From positions 1 through 64,000 of the forward strand of contig NZ_PJAQ01000005.1 in assembly GCF_002836775.1 (NCBI RefSeq): 64,000 nucleotides of DNA, written 5' to 3'. The translations under genes and the position numbers were made by a program. Positions 46,845 through 58,749 of the stretch are shown piece by piece; position 1 is the stretch's first letter, and the number at the start of each line of letters is the position of its first letter. The stretch is from Colwellia sp. 12G3 (GTDB taxonomy: Bacteria > Pseudomonadota > Gammaproteobacteria > Enterobacterales > Alteromonadaceae). Under the pieces are notes generated by a model that did no database searches, had not been told where the DNA came from, and was given only the letters and a program-made list of their open reading frames with translations.

Positions 46845-49800
46845 TGACTGATACGACACTAGCGCCGAATACAAAGACGACTTCTGATGCAATTGAATTA
46901 AAAAACTTAGATGCCGCGACTATTCAATTAAATGGCAAACATCTTATTGAAGCCAGTGCTGGCACCGGAAAAACCTATAATATTACCCGTATCTACTTAC
47001 GTTTACTGCTTGAACGCGAATTAACGGTAGAACAAATTTTATTGATGACGTTCACCAAAGATGCCACGCAAGAGCTACGAGGCCGTATTGATAGCTTTAT
47101 TCGCTTAGCCCTTAGTGATTGGGATAGCTTGTGTGAGCAAGACGCCTACTTTGCTACACTTGATAAGCGTATTAACAAACCTCAGCGAGAATTTCTTTTA
47201 AAACGTGCATTACTGTTTTTAGATGAAGCTGCCATCTTTACTATTCATGGTTTCTGTCAGCGAGTATTAAACCAATATGCCTTTACCAGTGGTTTACCGT
47301 TCAATGCCAATATGGCTGCCAATTCGTCTGAAATAACTCTGCAAGTTTGTCAAGATTGGTATCGCAGTTTAGCCAAGTCAGACGATGAAAGTTTTATGTT
47401 GCTTGCTAGTTTTTGGGCGACACCTGACAGCTTTGTCTCTAGCTTTAGTAAAGCGATAGGACACACCAGTGTTTTGTCTGTGGTTGATGTGGAAAGTATT
47501 GAAGCGGAGTTTATTGCACTAGTTCGTCTTGCCTCGCAAACGTTAAGTACCAACAGTGATCTATTTGAAAACGCCTTAATATTAGTTAAAAAGGGCGCAG
47601 ATCAAGAGAAGAGACGTGACGAGCTATTGCAATTAACCGCTTGGCTTGAAAGCATTATCAGCAAAGAATTATCACTGCTTGATGTTGGCCAGGGTAAGGT
47701 CAAAATGCCGGATGGCTTTTTTGATGGTAAACGTTATGCCAGATCGACTTTTAAAGCAGATTTACTTGAAGCGTTCGCCCCGGTTAAAGAAGTTAAAGAG
47801 CAAGTTAAAAAAATAGCGACCAACATTAATAAAGCTAAAGCGTACGGCATTGTTAAGTCGGGTATTTATACTATTCGACAACAAGTGATTGAACAGAAAA
47901 AAGCGCTAAACTTATTAGACTTTGACGATCTTATTAATACCTTAGCCAATTGTCTTAACGCTGACATGTTAAAAGGTAGTAGCTCGAGCGATGAAACTTC
48001 AAACGAAGACTTTTCCAGCGACGAAAACTCAGGTGATGAAAATTCGAACCTTCTAGCACAGCAGTTACTCGCTCAATATCCAGTCGCCTTAATTGATGAG
48101 TTTCAAGATACCGATCCAAAGCAATTTGGCATTTTACAGTCGATTTATTATGGTGAGAATGCTAAAAAAGCAAAGGCGGGTTTATTCCTCATTGGCGATC
48201 CAAAACAAGCTATTTATGGCTTTCGTGGCGGTGATATATTTGCCTATTTAAATGCCCGTAGTGGCTGTGACTACCATTGGTTGATGGATACAAATTGGCG
48301 TTCATCACCTGAAATGATTGCAGGTTACAATCAATTTTTTACCTATAAGCGTAATGAGTCTTTGGTTGAAGAGTCAGCTACACAGCAATCTACACAAAAA
48401 AGTGAGAGTGTCTTTGGTTTTGGTATTCCATATTTACCCGTATTAGCTGGTAAAGGACTAGCGGGGAAAAAAGCCCAAGCCATTGATGAACCAGTTATCG
48501 CAGACAGTGATAAAGCGCTGCAATTTATCCATTTCACAGATCATGAAAATGCCGACGATGATACTAACCCAAAAGGTGACAAAGTGAGTCAAGGTAGTCG
48601 TCCTATGTTGGCTAACTGGTGTGCTAATGAGATTGTTACCTTATTGTCATCTAGAGAGACTGCAAAAGATGCGTCAGCTAAAGTAAAACCAAAAGACATC
48701 GCGATACTTGTCAGAGATGGCGCAGAAGCGCGAGATATAAAACATGCCTTGCAACAAGCAGGACTTGACAGTGTGTTTCTATCAGATCGAGCCAATTTAT
48801 TTCATTCCGAGCAAGCTAAACAGTTATTGGGCTTACTTAAAGGGGTATTATTACCAGAGAATGAGCGATTATTTGTCGCAGCGCTGTCCTGTGGGTTATT
48901 AGGCTTTGATGCGAATAAACTCCATAAATTACAACAAGATGAGTTGGCTTATCAAACGTTGAAATTTGCTTTTGTCGATTATCGAACTCAGTGGCAACGA
49001 CAAGGTTTTATCACCATGGCCATTAATCTGATGCACAATCTACTTGATGTTCCTCAGAATAATAAAGATCGTTGTTTGACCAATGTGCTGCATTTATTTG
49101 AAATTTTACAAGCGGCGAGTGTTCGATTAAGCCAAGGGCAAGAACTGTTACATTGGTTTGAACAGCAATGCCATTTAGAAACCAATGATGTTGAAGCTGA
49201 GCTACGTTTAGAGAGTGACGGCGACCTTATCCGTTTGATAACTCAACATGGTTGTAAAGGTCTTGAATTCCCTTATGTCTTCATTCCCTTTGCCTGTCGT
49301 CATAAAGATCCGCTTAAGTTTGGCAATAAGTCAGTAAGTTATCTGGAATATCATGATAAAAATGGGGATTTATGTTTGAGTCTTGATGGCTCAAAAGAAG
49401 CTAAAACAGCGATGAGCAATGAGGCCTATGCTGAAAGTATTCGTTTGCTGTATGTTGCAATTACCAGAGCGGAGCGACGATGTTATGTATTGTGTTGCTC
49501 TTTTGATAACTATCATTTATCGCCTTTAGGTAAAACACTGCAGTTTCAAGAGCAAGAGAGCATCATTAAACCGTTACAAGCACTGAGAAAAAGTGCTGAG
49601 CATGCCATAGGCATTCGTGAAGTAGCACTGGAATGTTACCTTGATGAAGACAGTGATGATAAAGCTGAGCTGAATCAGTTAAATAAAACTAAACAAGATT
49701 TAACTGATACAGCGGTCAGTAAATTCATAGGTAAAATAGAGCGAGATTGGTGGTTAAGTTCATTCTCAGCCTTAAGTCGTAATATTCGCCATGCCGGAGT

Positions 49801-50809
49801 TTCTAATCCTGACAGAGATACGGATACGGCAAGTGCCCAAATAGCAACATTACCTGTGACCGAGATAAACATTGCGTCTAATAGCGAGCAGATTTGCTTT
49901 AAATTAACCAAAGGTGCTCATACGGGTAACTTATTACACGATATTTTAGAACAAACTGATTTTTGTACGCCAGACTGGCAAGAAAGTATGCAAAAGCCCT
50001 TGTTAGCCTATGGCGAACTCAATGGCAATAATACGAATACTGGTAGTAAAGGTACTTCATTCATTGCGGATGATTTAATTGATTGGCTAGAAGAAGTGCT
50101 TAGCGCGCCTTTTATTGCCAATAACAAGAGCGATAACAAGAAGGATAACAACACCTCGAACAATATTGATAATGACGCCTTGGGATGTCTTGCAGACCTT
50201 GCTAGCAATAAAACCTTACGTGAAAGTGAATTCTATTTTCCTATGCAAGGCGGGGGCACGAGTGCATTAGCTAATTTGCTAACCGATCACCGAAATAGTG
50301 CCGAGCGCAATAATACTGAGGGGAAAGGCACATCGTTAAGGTATCCAGTAATGTTGCCTAGCTACAAGAAACTATCCGGTATGATGCATGGTTTTATCGA
50401 TTTAATCTTTGAGTATCAAGGGAAATATTACCTATGTGATTATAAATCAAGCCACTTAGGGGATAACTTTCAAGATTATCAGTTTGATGCCTTGCTCGAT
50501 AATGTTGAGAAAAATTATTATGACTTACAATATCTTATATATTCATTGGCCTTGCATCGTTATTTAAAGCAAACGCTAGTGGACTATGATGTTAACCAGC
50601 ATTTTGGTGGTGTGTATTACTTATACTTACGTGGTATGACGACAGATCCAGCGCATCAAGGGGCAGGGGTTTATTATCGAAAAATAACAGAGCAAGAAAT
50701 CAACAATTTAGAGGCGTTATTTTCTGATAACAGCGCAGACCAGAAAAAAAGTAGTCAGCAAACAGCTTCTCAACAAACCGATAGTTTGAAAAATAGTGAG
50801 GAAGCGTAA
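46844..50809 (+). CDS. recB: Exodeoxyribonuclease V beta subunit (RecB)
   Basis: The 3'-5' helicase and nuclease subunit of RecBCD. Of 1321 residues, Walker A is EASAGTGKTYN (about 37-47), and Walker B is VALIDEFQDTDP (about 415-426), followed by LIGDPKQAIYGFRGGDIF. LITQHGCKGLEFPYVFIP and RLLYVAITRAERR are further UvrD-type motifs. The C-terminal nuclease has the metal-site motif MHGFIDLIF and YLCDYKSS. An acidic Ser/Asp/Glu-rich insertion (about residues 382-404) lies just before Walker B, and a second Asn/Asp-rich insertion near 1085-1105; both look like loop expansions. recD starts one base after its stop. Confidence 0.96.
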   Translation: MTDTTLAPNTKTTSDAIELKNLDAATIQLNGKHLIEASAGTGKTYNITRIYLRLLLERELTVEQILLMTFTKDATQELRGRIDSFIRLALSDWDSLCEQDAYFATLDKRINKPQREFLLKRALLFLDEAAIFTIHGFCQRVLNQYAFTSGLPFNANMAANSSEITLQVCQDWYRSLAKSDDESFMLLASFWATPDSFVSSFSKAIGHTSVLSVVDVESIEAEFIALVRLASQTLSTNSDLFENALILVKKGADQEKRRDELLQLTAWLESIISKELSLLDVGQGKVKMPDGFFDGKRYARSTFKADLLEAFAPVKEVKEQVKKIATNINKAKAYGIVKSGIYTIRQQVIEQKKALNLLDFDDLINTLANCLNADMLKGSSSSDETSNEDFSSDENSGDENSNLLAQQLLAQYPVALIDEFQDTDPKQFGILQSIYYGENAKKAKAGLFLIGDPKQAIYGFRGGDIFAYLNARSGCDYHWLMDTNWRSSPEMIAGYNQFFTYKRNESLVEESATQQSTQKSESVFGFGIPYLPVLAGKGLAGKKAQAIDEPVIADSDKALQFIHFTDHENADDDTNPKGDKVSQGSRPMLANWCANEIVTLLSSRETAKDASAKVKPKDIAILVRDGAEARDIKHALQQAGLDSVFLSDRANLFHSEQAKQLLGLLKGVLLPENERLFVAALSCGLLGFDANKLHKLQQDELAYQTLKFAFVDYRTQWQRQGFITMAINLMHNLLDVPQNNKDRCLTNVLHLFEILQAASVRLSQGQELLHWFEQQCHLETNDVEAELRLESDGDLIRLITQHGCKGLEFPYVFIPFACRHKDPLKFGNKSVSYLEYHDKNGDLCLSLDGSKEAKTAMSNEAYAESIRLLYVAITRAERRCYVLCCSFDNYHLSPLGKTLQFQEQESIIKPLQALRKSAEHAIGIREVALECYLDEDSDDKAELNQLNKTKQDLTDTAVSKFIGKIERDWWLSSFSALSRNIRHAGVSNPDRDTDTASAQIATLPVTEINIASNSEQICFKLTKGAHTGNLLHDILEQTDFCTPDWQESMQKPLLAYGELNGNNTNTGSKGTSFIADDLIDWLEEVLSAPFIANNKSDNKKDNNTSNNIDNDALGCLADLASNKTLRESEFYFPMQGGGTSALANLLTDHRNSAERNNTEGKGTSLRYPVMLPSYKKLSGMMHGFIDLIFEYQGKYYLCDYKSSHLGDNFQDYQFDALLDNVEKNYYDLQYLIYSLALHRYLKQTLVDYDVNQHFGGVYYLYLRGMTTDPAHQGAGVYYRKITEQEINNLEALFSDNSADQKKSSQQTASQQTDSLKNSEEA

Positions 50810-50810
50810 C

Positions 50811-53048
50811 ATGGCTAATAATAACTATGGAGTAGTTAAGCAAGTGTACAGTCGTTTTAGCCAAGTAAAAGAAGTCATCCAAGGTGTTGAAGCCATTGAT
50901 TATTTCTTTGCTAAAGAAATGCTCAGCGCGTTAACCCCTCAAACTAATGGCGAAACAAGCATAGAAGAAACTGCTGAGTCAGAAGCGGCGAGGAACAATC
51001 AGCGTAATTTATACCACGTATTCTTAGCGTTAAGTGCTAGCTTGCGCGCAGGTCACAGCTGTTTGCCACTGAGTGAGATTGCCGATCAACACTGGGGCAA
51101 AGGCTTTGCCATCACAACTAAAGAAAATAGTGATGACTTAAGTCAGGAACTCAGCCACGCTGGTTTTGTGTTTGCGCCCTTAGCACAACTTCATACACTA
51201 TTTAGTAAGTTAAACATCCTAGCATCGGACCAACAGTTATTAGTGCTTGCGCATGATAATTTATACTTACGTCGTTATTTTCAGTTTGAAAGTGATTTGG
51301 GACAGGCTATAAACTCGCGTTTACGACAACAATGTCAGTATGATAACGACCACATTAGCCAGTGTATCGCCGCGCTTTTTCCAGATGAACTTGTTCAAGC
51401 AGCAGGTACAGACTTAGGAGCACGGGAAATTGATTGGCAGAAAGTGGCGGTAGCCAATGCTATTAATAAAAATTTTAGTGTTATTGCTGGCGGTCCAGGT
51501 ACAGGTAAAACCTATACGGTTACTAAATTATTAGCTGCGTTGCTTATGTTAGAACAGTCAAAGTCAGAGCAGCAAAGTGATCAACCAAAAGCGCAGGGTA
51601 AACCGATTCTCAATATTGCCCTTGTTGCACCTACGGGTAAAGCAGCACAACGTTTGTCAGAATCCATCGTTAATGCGGTTTCTGGTTTTAAAAACTTAAT
51701 TGATGAGAAAGTCCTCGCCCAAATCCCTACACAAGCACAAACCCTGCACCGTTTGTTAGGTGTATTACCCAATTCACCTAATTTCAGGCACCATGAAGAT
51801 AATCTATTGGCCTATGATATTGTGCTGATTGATGAAGTGTCTATGGTCGACTTACCCTTAATGACTCGAGTATTTCGAGCGTTAAAAAAGACGGCGAAAG
51901 TCATATTATTAGGTGATGCCGATCAACTGCCTTCTGTCGCCGCAGGCAGTGTTTTAGCTGATATAGCACCACGACCACACGGTGGCTTTAGTGTTGATAA
52001 TGAAAAATATTTAACACAAGTTTGTCAACTCAACGCGGATCAACTTAATAATTACTTCGTTAGTACTCATTTAAGTAATCAACCAAGTAATCAACCAAGT
52101 AATCAACCAAGTAATCAGAATAATCAAAGTATTGAATCTAGCTTTGACTATTTATCTTTTCTCGTTAAATCAAGACGCTTTGACGGTAAGGGTGGTATAG
52201 GTTTAATAGCCAATAGTGTTATTCAAGGTGATGTTAAAAGTAGTTGGCAACTGTTGAATCAAGCACAGCAAACGCCCCAATCTGCTCAGTTATCACTTGC
52301 CCAAGGTGAACTTTCTACTTGGTTAGCGCCGTTAGTGAAACAATATTATCAACCGATTGAGTATTGTGCTGATGTGAGAGATGCTTTTGCCTTGTTATCA
52401 CAGTTTAGAGTACTGTGTGCGACAAGGCAGGGAGAATACGGTGTTGAGAATGTTAATGAAGTGATTAAAGGTTATTTAGGGAAAAATAACGCACCATTTC
52501 AGCAAAACCAGCAAACGCTTTATCATGGTCAGCCGATTATGATAAATGAAAATGACTACCGCTTAGGTTTATACAATGGTGATATAGGTATTATCTGGCG
52601 AGTGGTTGATCAAGCAGGTAAAACACATCTGATGGCGTGTTTTGAAGATAGCTCTTCTCAAAATGAAACGGTTCAAAGTAAAGACATTGGCAGTGGAATA
52701 CTTGAGCAGCGTGAGGCATCACAGCAAGCTATCAAACAGATACTGCCATCACGTTTACCTAAATTTGAAAGTGTTTATGCCATGACTATCCACAAAACTC
52801 AAGGTAGTGAGTTCTCTCATGTCGCTATGGTACTTTCGGCGACACAAAGTGCAACGCAAACCGGGCAACAAGAAAAACAGCAAAACGGCAGTAAGTTATT
52901 ATCTCGAGAGTTACTCTATACAGGCATTACTCGGGCGAAAAAACAGCTGACCATAGCCGCTAATCAACGAATTTGGCAACAAGGTGTCACCGGGCAAGTT
53001 AAACGACATTCAGGCTTACATTTATATTCATATGACACGTCAAAATGA
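50811..53048 (+). CDS. recD: Exodeoxyribonuclease V alpha subunit (RecD)
   Basis: The 5'-3' helicase subunit of RecBCD. ATG 50811 has GGAAG a few bases before it and follows the recB stop by one base; a GTG at 50796 would overlap recB. At 745 residues it is longer than E. coli RecD (608). Walker A is VIAGGPGTGKTYT (about 226-238), Walker B is IVLIDEVSMVDLPLM, then LGDADQLPSV and the C-terminal YAMTIHKTQGSEFSHV and LLYTGITRAKKQL. The extra length includes a Ser-Asn-Gln-Pro tandem repeat near residues 422-437 from a 12-bp DNA repeat, and other polar loops. Confidence 0.95.
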   Translation: MANNNYGVVKQVYSRFSQVKEVIQGVEAIDYFFAKEMLSALTPQTNGETSIEETAESEAARNNQRNLYHVFLALSASLRAGHSCLPLSEIADQHWGKGFAITTKENSDDLSQELSHAGFVFAPLAQLHTLFSKLNILASDQQLLVLAHDNLYLRRYFQFESDLGQAINSRLRQQCQYDNDHISQCIAALFPDELVQAAGTDLGAREIDWQKVAVANAINKNFSVIAGGPGTGKTYTVTKLLAALLMLEQSKSEQQSDQPKAQGKPILNIALVAPTGKAAQRLSESIVNAVSGFKNLIDEKVLAQIPTQAQTLHRLLGVLPNSPNFRHHEDNLLAYDIVLIDEVSMVDLPLMTRVFRALKKTAKVILLGDADQLPSVAAGSVLADIAPRPHGGFSVDNEKYLTQVCQLNADQLNNYFVSTHLSNQPSNQPSNQPSNQNNQSIESSFDYLSFLVKSRRFDGKGGIGLIANSVIQGDVKSSWQLLNQAQQTPQSAQLSLAQGELSTWLAPLVKQYYQPIEYCADVRDAFALLSQFRVLCATRQGEYGVENVNEVIKGYLGKNNAPFQQNQQTLYHGQPIMINENDYRLGLYNGDIGIIWRVVDQAGKTHLMACFEDSSSQNETVQSKDIGSGILEQREASQQAIKQILPSRLPKFESVYAMTIHKTQGSEFSHVAMVLSATQSATQTGQQEKQQNGSKLLSRELLYTGITRAKKQLTIAANQRIWQQGVTGQVKRHSGLHLYSYDTSK
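52074..52121 (+). repeat. 12-bp tandem repeat inside recD
   Basis: Three exact copies of AGTAATCAACCA plus a fourth diverged copy. Each copy encodes SNQP, so copy-number change stays in frame. It lies in a loop between the helicase motifs. Confidence 0.9.
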
Positions 53049-53132
53049 TAAGATAGTGCTTTAGCACCCATTACATTTATTGTTACCTTTTTCTCTTTTT
53101 ATTTAGGTTAAACCAAGGATTATAGTTATCTC

Positions 53133-53693
53133 ATGCAATTGATTGATATAGATAAAGTACGTTATAGAAAACATTTAAATATTGTTATTGTAGGTTTTAT
53201 TAGCTCTTTATTAGTACTGTCACTACTTTTTGGCACATTACTTATCAGCTTATTTTCAACGGCTGGTGATGTTAATGAGTTAATCAAAGTGGCTAGTGAT
53301 GCAGTACAAGTTGAGCAAGACTCTAATTTTAGATATAACCTATTAGGTGTTGTACTAGCACTGTTAGCTAATGGCGCTATTTTACATAGTATTAAAAACA
53401 GTGCGTTTTTTACTGAAATTTATTATGTTTGGCGGATAAAGCAGTTACAAAACCTAGTCTATCGAAAACTCAAAAAGATCAAGTTGGCTGCTAAAGAGGG
53501 TGAAGAGAAAGCATTGATTATTTTATCTTTTTATTACCAAAGCCAACTGCAAATTTATAAGCTTGATGATAATACGATTACTTTAGAAACGATTGAAAAA
53601 CATTTTCAAAACGTTAACGACACTATCGCTGAGCACGGCCTGACTATCAGCGCCGATCAATTCGAAAAAAGTTTGATAGCAACCTATAAATAA
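53133..53693 (+). CDS. DUF3087-like membrane protein
   Basis: A 186-residue protein with two transmembrane helices (about residues 15-42 and 65-88) and a C-terminal cytoplasmic helical part (VYRKLKKIKLAAKEGEEKAL and on). The opening IDIDKVRYRKHLNIVIVGF resembles the DUF3087 family of Alteromonadales and Vibrio. Function unknown. It follows recD by about 85 bp and may be read from the same transcript. Confidence 0.75.
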   Translation: MQLIDIDKVRYRKHLNIVIVGFISSLLVLSLLFGTLLISLFSTAGDVNELIKVASDAVQVEQDSNFRYNLLGVVLALLANGAILHSIKNSAFFTEIYYVWRIKQLQNLVYRKLKKIKLAAKEGEEKALIILSFYYQSQLQIYKLDDNTITLETIEKHFQNVNDTIAEHGLTISADQFEKSLIATYK

Positions 53694-53889
53694 TCAATGA
53701 AGAGAAAGCCTATAGCGCTGTCTCTGCTTTATCTTTAGGTTTCTTACTATGCTAAACATCATGCCCGCGGTGTTAATCGGGGATCCAAATTTGAATAGGG
53801 CTCTGGTCTAACAAGCGGTTAGCTAGGCACTGATATTTAAGACTACGACTAAGCTTGAAGTGATTCTTTAACTCATATTTCAGACAATA

Positions 53890-53923
53890 AAAAACCAGCA
53901 TTCTAAAAGAGTTGCTGGTTTTT
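53890..53923. terminator. Bidirectional terminator before infA
   Basis: AAAAACCAGCA pairs with TGCTGGTTTTT across a 12-nt loop, with A and T tracts on the two sides. It lies between the plus-strand DUF3087-like gene and minus-strand infA. Confidence 0.85.
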
Positions 53924-53983
53924 AGTATTATTGTTTCGACTTCTACAATTAATTAAAAAAGGAAGGCTAAGTCATTAACTGGC

Positions 53984-54671
<688 letters not shown>

Positions 54672-55406
54672 TTAATCTGCTTGGTATAATAGCCATTGAC
54701 CACCAATAAAGCGTTCAAAGGGAAAATAACGGTCTTTATAATTCATCTTTTGGCATTCATCAATTTGATAACCCAAATATAAATAAGGTAAAGCCATTTG
54801 TTGGCAAAAACTAAGTTGGGTAAGAATTGAGAATATACCTAAACCACTTTTTTTATAGTCAGGATGATAAAAGGTATAAACAGCAGATAAGCCATTACTT
54901 AATACATCAGTTACAGCAACGCAGACGAGTACCTCTTCGTTGACTCCATTTTCTTCATCTACAGGTGCCCAAGTTTCAATAAACAGCTGTTTAGTTAGGT
55001 TACAGCTCAAGAAGCTTTCAAACTGCGCAAAAGAAGCCGGGTACATACTGCCGTCTTGATGCAAGGTGTTGATATAGTTTTCAAACAAAGGGTAATAGCT
55101 ATCTTGTAACTGCGAAGATTGTTTCACAATAAGATGACTATTACGCTTCTTCGACCGTTTCTGGCTTTTAGAGGGGACAAAGTCATCAGTTAACACGCGA
55201 ATGGATTGACAAGCATTGCAATTAGGACAGTTCGGTCGATAACTTTGCTCGCCACTGCGACGAAAACCTTGTGTCATCAACCAGGCATAACTTTCGCTGT
55301 TATGTAAACGTTCATCAACGGCAATCAACAAGCACTCTTGTTGTTCAGGTAAGTAATTACAGGGAAATATTTTGCTTACACCCAATGTATAGGAAGTATC
55401 ACTCAT
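54672..55406 (-). CDS. bpt: Aspartate/glutamate leucyltransferase (bacterial arginyl-transferase-like)
   Basis: Transfers leucine from Leu-tRNA to proteins with N-terminal Asp or Glu, marking them for ClpS/ClpAP degradation. At 244 residues it has the ATE/Bpt family N-terminal Cys cluster NCPNCNAC (residues 39-46) in SYRPNCPNC, then [10 protein letters not shown] and the C-terminal [20 protein letters not shown]. It is adjacent to aat, the other N-degron transferase, on the same strand, about 86 bp downstream of it. This pairing is common in marine Gammaproteobacteria. Confidence 0.93.
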   Translation of the reverse strand: MSDTSYTLGVSKIFPCNYLPEQQECLLIAVDERLHNSESYAWLMTQGFRRSGEQSYRPNCPNCNACQSIRVLTDDFVPSKSQKRSKKRNSHLIVKQSSQLQDSYYPLFENYINTLHQDGSMYPASFAQFESFLSCNLTKQLFIETWAPVDEENGVNEEVLVCVAVTDVLSNGLSAVYTFYHPDYKKSGLGIFSILTQLSFCQQMALPYLYLGYQIDECQKMNYKDRYFPFERFIGGQWLLYQAD

Positions 55407-55492
55407 TGATAATTTGCCAATTGCATATAACTCTTATGGTTAATTATAACTAAAATCATAAACTAAACCTAAATCGCCGCTTAAATTTAAAC

Positions 55493-56224
55493 TTATATCG
55501 TTAATAAAGTTAATGATCGTGGTTGCCAGAAATTATCGGGCATTATCTTAGTTAGTGCATTTTGTTGTTTTTGAAGAAAAGTATCACGGCTTATTTCTTT
55601 AGCACCCATGTCTTCTAGAAAGGGGTTAAGTAATTGGCAATCAATAAAATGAATATCAGCCGTCTTAAGTAATTGACCCAAGGCGATAAGGGCAAACTTT
55701 GACGCATTACTTTGTTTATAGAACATCGACTCACCAGAAAAAAATCCATTAATGGCGACGCCATATAAACCACCGACTAATTCTTTATGACACTGCTCGT
55801 CTGTATGCCATATTTCAATAGAATGGGCGTAGCCTTGTTGATGTAACGTTAGGTAAGCAGTTTCCATCTCAGGCAGTATCCAGGTTTCATCACTGCGAAA
55901 TGGTGCGTGGGCACATAACTGCGTAACTTGGCTAAAGGCTTGGTTTATCGTTATCTGATAAGGTGATTTGTTGATGGCTTTACGTAAAGTTCGATTTATA
56001 CGTAATTCTTCAATGTCTATGATAGCTCTGGGATTGGGTGACCACCACATGAAGGGGTCATCATCGCTGAACCAAGGAAAGATGCCCTGACTGTAAGCCG
56101 TTATTAATCGCTCTGGTGATAAATCACCACCCAGCGCTAATAAACCATTAGGCTCAGTGAGGGCATATTCTATCGGAGGAAAGGTCAAACTATTATCATC
56201 AAGTTGATATAAAATTTGACCCAT
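55493..56224 (-). CDS. aat: Leucyl/phenylalanyl-tRNA-protein transferase
   Basis: Adds Leu or Phe from aminoacyl-tRNA to proteins with N-terminal Lys or Arg, feeding the N-end rule pathway. From ATG 56224 it is 243 residues; GAGAGGAAA directly upstream decides this start over a TTG at 56239. Family motifs are FPPIEYALTEPNGLLALGGDLS, YSQGIFPWFSDDDPFMWWSPNPRAI, GGLYGVAINGFFSGESMF, and HFIDCQLLNPFLEDMGAKEISR. It is the upstream partner of bpt. Confidence 0.96.
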   Translation of the reverse strand: MGQILYQLDDNSLTFPPIEYALTEPNGLLALGGDLSPERLITAYSQGIFPWFSDDDPFMWWSPNPRAIIDIEELRINRTLRKAINKSPYQITINQAFSQVTQLCAHAPFRSDETWILPEMETAYLTLHQQGYAHSIEIWHTDEQCHKELVGGLYGVAINGFFSGESMFYKQSNASKFALIALGQLLKTADIHFIDCQLLNPFLEDMGAKEISRDTFLQKQQNALTKIMPDNFWQPRSLTLLTI

Positions 56225-56290
56225 TAATTTTCCTCTCAATAGTATTTATAATAACGTTATTGCATTGATACAACGACGTTAATGCAATGA

Positions 56291-57259
<969 letters not shown>

Positions 57260-57372
57260 TTACTTTCAAATAGGTAATTTTTAATTACCTTACATTCATT
57301 AGTTGGGATGATAAGGAAATAAAGCAAGGGGGTAAATAGCTAGTTCGTTATAAGATAAACAAAACGGTAAAT

Positions 57373-57412
57373 AAAAAAAACGCACTTGTGCTTAACTGTA
57401 AGCAAAAGTGCG
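57373..57412 (-). terminator. Terminator after ald (minus strand)
   Basis: On the minus strand CGCACTT and AAGTGCG form the outer stem and GCTTA with TAAGC an inner one, followed by eight T residues. Confidence 0.82.
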
Positions 57413-57463
57413 CTATTGACTATAAAAAAGATATTTTTACAGTCGTGTCAATCGAGTGATACT

Positions 57464-58582
57464 TTATGCGTTTAAAGCAACACGTGGATCAACATATTCG
57501 TAACCTAGTACATCGGCAACTGGCTTGTAAGTGATTTTACCAGCAGCAACGTTTAAGCCTGCTAATAAATGTTCATCGTCCAATAATGCTTGCTTAGCAC
57601 CTTTGTTTGCGATGGTAACAGCAAATGGCATTGTTGCATTTGTTAACGCCATCGTTGAAGTACGCGCTACGCCACCAGGCATGTTCGCTACACAATAATG
57701 TACAACACCGTCAACTACATAAGTTGGCTCTTGATGTGTGGTTGCTTTTGATGTTTCAAAACAGCCACCTTGGTCAATAGCAACATCAACAACAACAGCA
57801 CCTTGCTTCATCATCTTGATGTGTTCTCTTGTTACTAACTTAGGTGCAGCAGCACCTGGAATTAATACCGCACCGATAACTAAATCAGCTTCAACTATTA
57901 ACTGGTCCATCGCATCAGCAGTTGAGTAAACTGTTTTTAAACGGCCATCGAATTCAGTGTCTAATTGACGTAAACGCGGTAAAGAACGATCTAAAATAGT
58001 AACGTCTGCGCCCATGCCTACAGCCATACGTGCAGCTTGAGTACCAACAACACCACCACCAATAACTAATACTTTAGCGGGAGCAACACCTGGAACGCCA
58101 CCTAATAAAGCACCTAAACCACCTTGTGCTTTTTCTAATGCGTGAGCACCCGCTTGAATAGACATACGGCCGGCAACTTCAGACATAGGCGCTAATAATG
58201 GTAAACCACCCGTCGCTGATGTTACTGTTTCATAAGCAATACATATTGCGCCAGAAGCAACTAATAATTCAGTTTGCTTAGGATCTGGTGCTAAATGTAA
58301 GTAAGTAAACAATATTTGACCTGGACGAAGCATATTACATTCAACAGGCTGAGGCTCTTTTACTTTGATGATCATATCTGCAGTAGCAAAGATTTCTGCA
58401 GCAGTATCAACTATTTTTGCACCAGCAGCGATATATTGCTCATTATCAAATCCAATGGCAGCACCGCCATTATTTTCAACAATCACTTCGTGACCATTTA
58501 CTGATAACTCTTTAACACCTGCAGGTGTTAAGCCGATACGGTACTCGTGGTTTTTAATTTCTTTAGGTACACCAATAATCAT
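57464..58582 (-). CDS. ald: Alanine dehydrogenase
   Basis: Interconverts alanine and pyruvate with NAD and ammonia. At 372 residues it has the family opening IGVPKEIKNHEYRIGLTP, the catalytic-Lys region MIIKVKEPQPVE, HLAPDP, and the nucleotide-binding GGGVVGTQAARMAVGMGA near residue 175. CVANMPGGVARTSTMALTNA near 290 is diagnostic. It is divergent from lrp across 167 bp. In several bacteria an Lrp/AsnC-family regulator next to ald controls it in response to alanine or leucine, which fits here but is inference. Confidence 0.96.
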   Translation of the reverse strand: MIIGVPKEIKNHEYRIGLTPAGVKELSVNGHEVIVENNGGAAIGFDNEQYIAAGAKIVDTAAEIFATADMIIKVKEPQPVECNMLRPGQILFTYLHLAPDPKQTELLVASGAICIAYETVTSATGGLPLLAPMSEVAGRMSIQAGAHALEKAQGGLGALLGGVPGVAPAKVLVIGGGVVGTQAARMAVGMGADVTILDRSLPRLRQLDTEFDGRLKTVYSTADAMDQLIVEADLVIGAVLIPGAAAPKLVTREHIKMMKQGAVVVDVAIDQGGCFETSKATTHQEPTYVVDGVVHYCVANMPGGVARTSTMALTNATMPFAVTIANKGAKQALLDDEHLLAGLNVAAGKITYKPVADVLGYEYVDPRVALNA

Positions 58583-58749
58583 ATTTATCTCTCTTATATT
58601 TAACTTATTGTATTTAGTGCCGCTTCATAAATGAAGTGCTTTTTTTTAGATGTATCTAGTATATGGCTAAACTTCTAGAGTAACCTGTCGTTATTTTAAA
58701 AAAACCGATATATAATGCTAATAATGGTCAAAATAACAGAGTTATATAA

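Noticed and set aside
52074..52121. Possible CRISPR-like repeat
   Set aside because: Repeats are directly adjacent with no spacers and lie in frame inside recD.
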